Below are positions 57,356 through 64,000 of a stretch of 64,000 bases of DNA, one piece after another; the first letter of the stretch is position 1; each line of letters opens with the position of its first letter. The notes below the pieces were generated by a model, which searched no databases, was not told where the DNA came from, and saw nothing but the letters and a program-made list of their open reading frames with translations. This DNA is from Ephemeroptericola cinctiostellae (lineage in GTDB: Bacteria > Pseudomonadota > Gammaproteobacteria > Burkholderiales > Burkholderiaceae), in NCBI RefSeq assembly GCF_003339525.1, contig NZ_CP031124.1:2480001-2544000 (forward strand), in the 5' to 3' direction. Position numbers and translations under genes: made by a program.

Positions 57356-58818
57356 TTTTCAGGTTGTGCTAATAATGTGGTGTTGCTCACCGCTAACGGG
57401 TGTCCTTGCTCATCGAGCACGTAAGGCGTGAGAAAAATCAGCAACTCAGTTTTTGAGGTGCTTTTATTGGTGGTTTTAAATAAATTGCCAAGCAAAGGGA
57501 GATCGCCGAGCAAAGGTACTTTTTCGACGGTATTACCAGTGGACTCTTGATAAATACCGCCAATAACGACTGTGCCGCCGTTTTCGACTTTCACTTTGGT
57601 TTTAACATGTTTGGTGTTGATGGTGTAACCCGCTGAAGTCAATGTGCCCACGGAATCTTTGGCCACATCCACATCCATCACCACATCGCCTTTGGGGGTG
57701 ATTTGAGGGGTGACTTCCAGCTTCAGGCTGGCCTTGCGGAATGACACCGTTGTCGCACCTGAGCTGTTGGCCTGCTGCTGGTACGGGATTTCTGTGCCTT
57801 GCTCGATCACAGCGGCGACGTTGTTGCTTGTGACCACCCGAGGACTGGAAATGATTTTACCTTTGCCGTCCGTTTCAAGCGCACTCACCTCTAAGTTGAC
57901 AAATTGACTCAAACCCGAGCTGTACAAACTCAATGCAAAATTCGCTGCAGATGTGCCCGAGCTGTTGGACAATGCTGGAAAATTAATCATATTACCAACA
58001 GTGGTGTCGCTTGTCTGTCCCGTCGCGCCCAGCACATTGCTTAAGGTGCTGCCGACGGTCACACCTGAACGCACGGGAACAGAAATGGTTTTGCTCGAAT
58101 CCAACGGATCGGTGATGGTGGTGAAACCAGAATGGCTGGCGTTATTAAACCCCAACTTAACACCTAAGCTGCGTGAAAAACTGTCTTCTGCTTCAACAAT
58201 GCGTGCTTCTATCAAAACTTGACGTGACGGCATGTCCATTTTACGCATCACTTGACGCATTTGATTGACACGATCTGGGGTGTCCATCATCACCAATTGA
58301 TTGGTGCGGTTGTCCCAAATCACAGCTCCGCCATTGGATAGGAATGATTTGCCATCGGTATTGATCATTTTGCCCACCTCTTCGGCCTTTTGGTATTGCA
58401 GCTCAATCACCTCAGGACTGCGATAAATGCCGTCCGATGTGTTGGCCGCGCCCGAGCCATTGCCCAACTCAAAACCCTCACCCCGCACAAAGTATGTGTT
58501 TTTATCTTGCTCCACACGCAAGTGTTTTGAACGGGCGATCACGTCCAAGGCCTCTTGCCATGTGGCATCTTTTAAATTCAAGGTGATGTTGCCCGTGACC
58601 GAGTCATCCGCCACAATATTAACGCCTGCTGTTTCACCCAACACCTGTAATAAGGCACGGGCGGGGACATCTTGAAAGGAAAAAGCCATGCGTTTTTGAA
58701 TCGCGTTCAAACTGCTTATGGGGACATTGACGGCTTGCGACCATGCCGCAGAACTCAAACCCAACAAGGTGAGCAAAAGCACCGATTGCCATTTTTTTGA
58801 ATGATGCACACCAGTCAT
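57352..58818 (-). CDS. pilQ: Type IV pilus secretin PilQ (short form)
   Basis: PilQ forms the outer-membrane pore of the type IV pilus. The 488-residue protein has a Sec signal peptide (SVLLLTLLGLSSAAWSQA), then an N0/STN domain (MAFSFQDVPARALLQVLGE, LNLKDATWQEALDVI), an N1 domain (VIELQYQKAEEVGKMINTD) and the secretin barrel (VLIEARIVEAEDSFSRSLG, ending VPLLGDLPLLGNLFKTTNKS). The peptidoglycan-binding AMIN repeats seen in most PilQ proteins are absent, so it is much shorter than usual. Start 58818 was chosen because AAGG lies 8 bases upstream; an earlier ATG at 58860 overlaps pilP. Confidence 0.92.
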   Translation of the reverse strand: MTGVHHSKKWQSVLLLTLLGLSSAAWSQAVNVPISSLNAIQKRMAFSFQDVPARALLQVLGETAGVNIVADDSVTGNITLNLKDATWQEALDVIARSKHLRVEQDKNTYFVRGEGFELGNGSGAANTSDGIYRSPEVIELQYQKAEEVGKMINTDGKSFLSNGGAVIWDNRTNQLVMMDTPDRVNQMRQVMRKMDMPSRQVLIEARIVEAEDSFSRSLGVKLGFNNASHSGFTTITDPLDSSKTISVPVRSGVTVGSTLSNVLGATGQTSDTTVGNMINFPALSNSSGTSAANFALSLYSSGLSQFVNLEVSALETDGKGKIISSPRVVTSNNVAAVIEQGTEIPYQQQANSSGATTVSFRKASLKLEVTPQITPKGDVVMDVDVAKDSVGTLTSAGYTINTKHVKTKVKVENGGTVVIGGIYQESTGNTVEKVPLLGDLPLLGNLFKTTNKSTSKTELLIFLTPYVLDEQGHPLAVSNTTLLAQPEK

Positions 58819-58846
58819 GACGGAAGCCTTTTTTAAGATTTTAATT

Positions 58847-59503
58847 TTAATTTCGATCATAGCGCTTCACTTTACCCGCCACTTGCAATTGCATCGTCTG
58901 TGCATTCAAAGCAACGACGCGCCAACGACCCTGACCGATCTCATCCCCAACATGCACGCGGTACAAGCGATCTTCAATTTTGATTAGACCCAGCGATGCC
59001 TCATCCTGCGTCAGCAACCCCGCATACCGAAACCCATCCAGCCCAACCTGCGACACATCCAAGACTTTGGGAGGTGCAATGGATTGCGGCGCACTGAGCA
59101 CATCACGACCATAGTTTACTGCACTTGCGGTCTGAGTATTTTGATTGGCCCCCACATTTCCAAAAGCATTAACCCACTCTTTCACCATGCCATCCACGAC
59201 CACTTTGACATTTTTGAGTGCTGTTTTTTCTGGCTTTTGTGCCAAAAACACCGCTCCCGCAGGTGCGCTGAGCGACACACTGAGCAATCGGCTGTCCTCG
59301 TCCACTTGCGCTTGCCCAATTTGAGCTTGGGCATCGGCACGCACCTGAGTGGTCCATGCCCTCACCTCTTCAAGCGATCCGACCAATTCAGGTAAGGCTG
59401 GATCAGCACTTGCAACGGGTTTACCCGTACAAGCAGACAAGCCAACCAAAACCAGCCCCAACGCAAGCCCCATCAACGTCAATGCAGTCGCCCTTTGTCT
59501 CAT
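58847..59503 (-). CDS. pilP: Type IV pilus lipoprotein PilP
   Basis: PilP links the inner-membrane PilN-PilO complex with the secretin. The 218-residue protein starts with a lipoprotein signal (GLALGLVLVGLSACTG, lipobox LSAC) and ends in the PilP beta domain (FRYAGLLTQDEASLGLIKIEDRLYRVHVGD, written here in part, residues about 155-185), followed by GQGRWRVVALNAQTMQL. ATG 59503 overlaps the pilO stop (ATGA) and places the signal peptide at the N-terminus; the open frame begins 13 codons earlier. Confidence 0.92.
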   Translation of the reverse strand: MRQRATALTLMGLALGLVLVGLSACTGKPVASADPALPELVGSLEEVRAWTTQVRADAQAQIGQAQVDEDSRLLSVSLSAPAGAVFLAQKPEKTALKNVKVVVDGMVKEWVNAFGNVGANQNTQTASAVNYGRDVLSAPQSIAPPKVLDVSQVGLDGFRYAGLLTQDEASLGLIKIEDRLYRVHVGDEIGQGRWRVVALNAQTMQLQVAGKVKRYDRN

Positions 59504-60132
59504 GGTTTGACCTCTTGCGCAAAAAACACGCGCGCTTGCCAACGCACCCGCCCAGCGGTATCGCCAGTCAAGGTCATTTCATCCACACCTAACACTTCCT
59601 CACGCACAGACATGACCGTAGCCCAATTCAATACATCGTCATATTGACCCACACCACTCACCACTAAAAATCCGACATTTGGATTATTCAGTAACTGATT
59701 TTTTTTCTCACCGCTTGTGTCACCACCCGCACTGGGATTGCTGGGGGTGTCATACACGGGCTTCACCGATACTTCAGAGAAATGCTGTGCTTGCGTCACT
59801 TTAGCAAACTCACTGAGCCAAGCAGGCAAGCCTGCAATTGGAATGGCTTTGATGCCATGCGATTGAGCCATCGCTTTTTCTCGATCATTTTTAGCGGCGT
59901 GTTGAACCATTTGAATGTATTGTTGCTGCAATACTTTTGTTTTGTTTTTTTCAATGTTCAACATGTCATACATTGGCATCAACAAGAACCAAGCCAAACC
60001 AGCAGTCAGTAGCATCGCACATAAAGCCAAAAAAAATCGCCGCGGCACATCCGGCCAATGGACAATTTGTGCCACATCCAAATCACGCCAGTGATGACCC
60101 GAAGCATTGGGGGGGGAGCCAAGCATGTTCAT
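59500..60132 (-). CDS. pilO: Type IV pilus inner-membrane protein PilO
   Basis: The 210-residue protein has a short cytoplasmic N-terminus (HWRDLDVAQIVHWPDVPRRF), one membrane helix (FLALCAMLLTAGLAWFLLMP), a coiled-coil region and a ferredoxin-like periplasmic domain. In the pilus machine PilO pairs with PilN as a ring between cytoplasm and periplasm. It overlaps pilN and pilP by 4 bases on each side. Confidence 0.92.
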   Translation of the reverse strand: MNMLGSPPNASGHHWRDLDVAQIVHWPDVPRRFFLALCAMLLTAGLAWFLLMPMYDMLNIEKNKTKVLQQQYIQMVQHAAKNDREKAMAQSHGIKAIPIAGLPAWLSEFAKVTQAQHFSEVSVKPVYDTPSNPSAGGDTSGEKKNQLLNNPNVGFLVVSGVGQYDDVLNWATVMSVREEVLGVDEMTLTGDTAGRVRWQARVFFAQEVKP

Positions 60133-60791
60133 TTCGCATCCTTTGATGCAGGTGCAGGCTGTGCGGGAACTTCACCAGCACCACCCACAACACCATTCGC
60201 AAGGCCCTCTGTCGCAGTGGCCGACGCACTCACAGGTACACCCAGCTCAGCACCAAACAACCATTGGCTTTGCCCCGTTTTATTTTTAACCGCCTCTTGG
60301 CCTGCTTTTTTATTTTCAAGCAAGGTGAGCTTCAACAACTTATAGTGACTCATTTTAAGTGCAAATGAATTCATCGCGTTTTTTATGACCTCAGGATCAC
60401 TCGCTTGACCCGTGATCGTTAACTTCTCATTCGACTGTTTCACTGAAATAAACTTCACATCACTGCTCGAAGATTCGGCCAAAGCCACCAGCCAATTCAA
60501 CTGTCCGGACCGCTGTGCACGCCACTCATTCTGCAATCGAGCCACTTCAGCATCATGCACCCCAGCCACATCCCCCACCTCACTTTTACCTTGCAAAAGG
60601 TGTTGGGCTTGATTCAGTTCGGCATTCACTGCACGAACCTGCGTCGTGCGCCATGTAACCCAAACACTGATCGCCGTAATGGATAAAACCACCAACAACC
60701 CAGCAAAAATGGACTCCAACAGCAATTGTCGGCGAGAATCAACCCGCTCTCGGGCATCCACAGGCCACAAATTTAAAAAATATTGACTCAT
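60129..60791 (-). CDS. pilN: Type IV pilus inner-membrane protein PilN
   Basis: The 220-residue protein begins MSQYFLNLWPVDARERVDSR, in which the NLWP motif corresponds to the INLLP sequence that binds PilM. One membrane helix follows (AGLLVVLSITAISVWVTW), then a coiled coil and a periplasmic domain. The C-terminal tail is low-complexity (Pro/Ala-rich). ATG 60791 overlaps the pilM stop; the frame is open 14 codons further upstream but this would bury the binding motif. Confidence 0.92.
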   Translation of the reverse strand: MSQYFLNLWPVDARERVDSRRQLLLESIFAGLLVVLSITAISVWVTWRTTQVRAVNAELNQAQHLLQGKSEVGDVAGVHDAEVARLQNEWRAQRSGQLNWLVALAESSSSDVKFISVKQSNEKLTITGQASDPEVIKNAMNSFALKMSHYKLLKLTLLENKKAGQEAVKNKTGQSQWLFGAELGVPVSASATATEGLANGVVGGAGEVPAQPAPASKDAK

Positions 60792-61735
60792 GATTGCACC
60801 TGTTGCGTCAAATGCCAAAGACCACCAAAACAATCCACATCATCGTCTTTGTCAAAACCGACAATCTTGGTTTCAGTCACTGCGCGCACGGGTAAACCCA
60901 ATCGCTGTTGTAATTGCGCACGCGCCAACGACCAATCAACCCCTCCACCAAGGCCATACACAGCACTCACATGGCGCAATCCATCGCCGCCAAGCCAGCG
61001 CATCATGGCTGAAGACACCTCTTCAATGACAAAGCGCAGTGGCAAACGCACGGCTGCCGCCCCACCATTCACATCAGTTTGGTACACAAACCCCGCTTGC
61101 GCCATCATGTTGGCATCAAACCGACGGCTGAAATAATGCGCTTGCCCAGTGCCATCCACATGCCACATGGACAACTGAGCATATTCAACCCTCAACACAA
61201 CATATGGCGATTTATTTTCGGGAAAAGCATTCGCCCACACAAAACTTTCTGGTGACACCCAACGGATGCGCCAATTTTCACCAAACACATGAGCATAAGG
61301 CGCAATGTCCGACTGGCGCGCAACAGCCAACAATACATTTTGCTCTGCGGCCGTTTTTTTGAATCCCAATCGCGACCAATCGTAATACACATCAGACATC
61401 GACAAACCCAATGTCTGTGTAATGTGGCGAGCGACCTGATAATCCAACTCTTCTTGGTTCAAACCATTGGGCAAGGTCAACATGTGCGCATGCACCACAT
61501 CCGAGGACAGCATCACGGCCACTTGTCCCGCATACCCCTTAAGGCAAGGCGCCACCAGTGGTGCCAAACCCTCAGCAGACAGCAAGCGACCACCTGCAAC
61601 CACATCAGTAGGAAGTGTCATTGAACCTGAATGAAAAACACGCGCACCTTGGCAAAACACATACCGCAAATCGCTATCGATGAGCTGCACGGCTAAAATG
61701 GTGCGTTTTTTATCAAAAATTCGCCAATTGAACAA
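60788..61735 (-). CDS. pilM: Type IV pilus assembly ATPase-like protein PilM
   Basis: PilM is a cytoplasmic actin-like (ASKHA) protein that binds the N-terminus of PilN. The 315-residue protein shows the family's features in LAVQLIDSDLRYVFC, VAVMLSSDVVHAHML and VYGLGGGVDWSLA. It is the first gene of pilMNOPQ and lies opposite mrcA; the 167 bases between them must hold both promoters. The protein is slightly shorter than the Pseudomonas PilM and the first ATP-binding motif is weakly conserved. Confidence 0.88.
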   Translation of the reverse strand: MFNWRIFDKKRTILAVQLIDSDLRYVFCQGARVFHSGSMTLPTDVVAGGRLLSAEGLAPLVAPCLKGYAGQVAVMLSSDVVHAHMLTLPNGLNQEELDYQVARHITQTLGLSMSDVYYDWSRLGFKKTAAEQNVLLAVARQSDIAPYAHVFGENWRIRWVSPESFVWANAFPENKSPYVVLRVEYAQLSMWHVDGTGQAHYFSRRFDANMMAQAGFVYQTDVNGGAAAVRLPLRFVIEEVSSAMMRWLGGDGLRHVSAVYGLGGGVDWSLARAQLQQRLGLPVRAVTETKIVGFDKDDDVDCFGGLWHLTQQVQS

Positions 61736-61902
61736 AAGTTAACCTTTAGTTGGATTCTAGTGCGACGATGTCGCTCAAACGGTACAGGGCACAAAAACAC
61801 CTCTGTTACTTTTTTAGTCGCTTTATGACACAAAGCACCCGTGCGAGTATACAATAAGCAGCGTTGCCTTGACCTAACTTTTAAGTATAAAAATCACATA
61901 CA

Positions 61903-64000
61903 ATGAGCATAGAAAACACCCCAACACCCGTGCAAAATGCACCCGAACCCAGCGAAAAGCAGCCAAAGAAAAAAGGCGCTCTGCCATGGCGTATTTTTAA
62001 GGGCTTGATGTTGATGGGCGTATTGGGTGCCATCATTTTACCCATCGTTGCCGCCATTTTTATCGCCATGGCTTGGCCGTCACTGCCATCGGTTGATACG
62101 CTAAAAGACTATAAACCCCGCATGGCCATGGAAATCTACACCGAGGATGGTCAACTGATTGGCGAATTTGGTGCCGAACGGCGTAAACCCACATCATTCA
62201 AAGACACCCCAACCCATCTCAAAAATGCCATTTTGGCGATTGAAGACGCACGCTTCTACGAACACCACGGTGTCGACTACTACGGCCTAGCCCGTGCCGT
62301 GATCAACAACATACTGCATCCTGGTGAACCCCAAGGCGCCTCGACCATCACCCAACAATTGGCTAAAAACTTCTTTTTGACCAATGAGCGCACTCTGTCT
62401 CGTAAAGCCTACGAGGCCATGATGGCGGTCAAAATTGAAAACAACCTGACCAAAGATGAAATTCTTGAACGCTACATGAATCACATCTATCTGGGTGAGC
62501 GTGCATACGGCTTTGCCGCCGCCGCAGACATTTACTTTGGCAAAGAACTCAAAGACCTCACCATCGCTGAATCGGCCATGCTCGCTGCCCTGCCACAAGC
62601 GCCCAGCGCAAACAATCCAATTCGCAACCGTGCCAATGCACAATCTCGCCAACAATACGTCCTGCAACGCATGCATGACTTGAACATGATCACGGACGCC
62701 GAATATACGCAAGCAAAATCCGAGGTCGTCCGTGTTGTAGACACCAAAGCCGCCTCAATCAACCAACAATACGCGGTGCATGCTGAATACGTTGCTGAAA
62801 TGGCTCGCCAATTGATGTTTGACCGTTACAAAGAAGCAGCTTACACAGAAGGTTTAAAAGTCTACACCACCATCAACAGCACGGAACAAACGGCTGCTTA
62901 CAACGGCGTTCGCAATGCCGTGATCAGTTACGATCGACGCAAAGGTTATCATGGCCCAGAAGCCACCTACCCTTTACCAAGCAAACCTGAAGAGCAAACC
63001 AAAGCGCTCGACAAGATTTTTGATGAGCACAACGATTTTGATGAAATGCGTGCAGCCGTTGTCACAGCAGTATCAGGCACAGCGATTAAAGCCATCTTGG
63101 CCGACGGCGAAAACATCAGCATCACAGGCTCAGGCTTGGGATTGGCTCGAGGTGCGCTCAACCCATCCAGTAAAATTGCCATCAAAGTGGGTTCGGTCAT
63201 TCGAGTGGTTGAGTCCACAGACGACGCCACATGGCGAATCGCCCAAGTGCCTGAAGTACAAGCCTCATTCGTCGCCATGTCCAGCACAGATGGCGCCATC
63301 CGCGCGCTGGTTGGTGGCTTTGATTTCAACTTAAGCAAATTCAACCATGTCACACAAGCCTACCGTCAACCAGGCTCAGGCATCAAACCATTCGTGTACT
63401 CATCCGCAATGGAAAAACTCGGCCTCACACCCAACTCAATTGTTGATGACACCCCCATCAAAGTGGGTTCATGGACGCCACAAAACTCGGATGGTCGCTT
63501 TTTAGGCCCCATCCCTTTAAGTACAGCATTGGCTGGCTCACGCAACATGGTGTCCATCCGCCTGCTTCAAAGTGTGGGTAACGATTACTTCCGTCAATAT
63601 GCTTCGCGTTTTGGTTTTGAACCCAACCGAATTGATCAATATTTAACCGTCGCGCTCGGTGCAATTGAAACCACCAGCTGGCAAATGGCAGGTGCATACG
63701 GTGTCTTTGCCAATGGCGGTTACAAAGTCAACCCCTACATTATCAGCAAAGTGGTTGACCGCAATGGCGCTGTGATTTTGCAAGCACAACCGAAAAAGGC
63801 AGGCGATCCCGCCAACCGCATCATCACTGAGAAAAATGCAGCCATGACGGACTCATTGATGCGAGGCGTGGTGCGCAATGGCACAGCACGCGCAGCGATG
63901 GCACTTGGCCGTTCAGACATTGCAGGTAAAACAGGAACCACCAACGATGCCATTGATGCATGGTTCAATGGTTATCAACCCAAACTGGTGGGCATCGCTT
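61903..64000 (+). CDS. mrcA: Penicillin-binding protein 1A (5' part)
   Basis: This bifunctional peptidoglycan synthase runs off the end of the window. After a cytoplasmic Pro/Lys-rich tail there is a membrane anchor (MLMGVLGAIILPIVAAIFIA), then the glycosyltransferase 51 domain with EDARFYEHHGVDYYGLARA and GASTITQQLAKNFFL. An OB-like insert follows, then the transpeptidase domain with the active-site Ser in RQPGSGIKPFVYSSAM, the SRN motif in LAGSRNMVSIRL and the KTG motif in IAGKTGTTNDAIDAWF near the right edge. The gene is divergent from pilM, a conserved arrangement (ponA/mrcA-pilM) in related bacteria. About 699 residues are visible. Confidence 0.95.
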   Translation, partial: MSIENTPTPVQNAPEPSEKQPKKKGALPWRIFKGLMLMGVLGAIILPIVAAIFIAMAWPSLPSVDTLKDYKPRMAMEIYTEDGQLIGEFGAERRKPTSFKDTPTHLKNAILAIEDARFYEHHGVDYYGLARAVINNILHPGEPQGASTITQQLAKNFFLTNERTLSRKAYEAMMAVKIENNLTKDEILERYMNHIYLGERAYGFAAAADIYFGKELKDLTIAESAMLAALPQAPSANNPIRNRANAQSRQQYVLQRMHDLNMITDAEYTQAKSEVVRVVDTKAASINQQYAVHAEYVAEMARQLMFDRYKEAAYTEGLKVYTTINSTEQTAAYNGVRNAVISYDRRKGYHGPEATYPLPSKPEEQTKALDKIFDEHNDFDEMRAAVVTAVSGTAIKAILADGENISITGSGLGLARGALNPSSKIAIKVGSVIRVVESTDDATWRIAQVPEVQASFVAMSSTDGAIRALVGGFDFNLSKFNHVTQAYRQPGSGIKPFVYSSAMEKLGLTPNSIVDDTPIKVGSWTPQNSDGRFLGPIPLSTALAGSRNMVSIRLLQSVGNDYFRQYASRFGFEPNRIDQYLTVALGAIETTSWQMAGAYGVFANGGYKVNPYIISKVVDRNGAVILQAQPKKAGDPANRIITEKNAAMTDSLMRGVVRNGTARAAMALGRSDIAGKTGTTNDAIDAWFNGYQPKLVGIA

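Overview
This window looks like chromosome of a betaproteobacterium, most likely Burkholderiales, with moderate GC. The main support is conserved gene order: pilMNOPQ-aroK-aroB-dgt divergent from a PBP1A gene, smc-zipA-ligA, a SurA-like PPIase followed by pdxA-rsmA, and ppsA/ppsR. The placement comes from neighbourhoods and protein motifs read by eye, not from a database search. No rRNA, tRNA or CRISPR array was seen.

Layout. 1-3.1 kb: the tail of an M61 peptidase, then anmK and trhO. 3.2-4.4 kb: a small secreted-type RTX repeat protein. 4.6-11.5 kb: a MocR-type regulator, divergent from a tightly packed run (DJ-1/PfpI, PaiB-like flavoprotein, Asp/Glu racemase-like protein, cupin, and EamA, MFS and LysE transporters), with a repeated 8-mer operator candidate between them. 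11.7-19.5 kb: amino-acid metabolism (kbl, GNAT, EamA, tdh, DHCW-cupin, threonine-aldolase-like protein, PhzF, BenE). 19.6-25.6 kb: SurA-like PPIase, pdxA, rsmA, ccoI, ccoS (a 52-residue gene) and a small ABM-domain protein. 25.7-35 kb: ppsA and its regulator ppsR, separated by a block holding a 1323-residue membrane NRPS-like protein, a phosphopantetheinyl transferase and an ABC-type six-TM protein. 35-43.5 kb: hemL, a 2-hydroxycarboxylate transporter bracketed by mobile-element and adhesin/toxin debris, bioF-bioD-bioA with a diiron ferritin-like gene, and a methylthioinosine phosphorylase. 43.7-53.1 kb: ligA, zipA and smc, with an AT-rich island of unknown small and membrane proteins between ligA and zipA. 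53.2-64 kb: alpha/beta hydrolase, dgt, aroB, aroK, pilQPONM and the divergent start of mrcA.

The most interesting element is the 28.4-33.9 kb block. The large protein has the order adenylation domain, carrier domain, then three left-handed beta-helix domains separated by three pairs of membrane segments, and no classical condensation or thioesterase domain. That is the architecture and size of the Pls family (epsilon-poly-L-lysine synthetase and relatives). Together with its overlapping PPTase gene and a convergent six-TM protein lacking an ATPase domain, it looks like a compact system for making, and perhaps handling, a homopoly-amino acid or short isopeptide in a Gram-negative bacterium. 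The product cannot be read from sequence alone.

Other points of interest are a four-helix diiron-type protein in the biotin operon, an aspartate-racemase homologue whose first catalytic Cys is Ala, an in-frame stop in an otherwise coherent small membrane gene, and decayed FHA/CdiA and IS3 fragments that mark an acquisition site between hemL and bioF.
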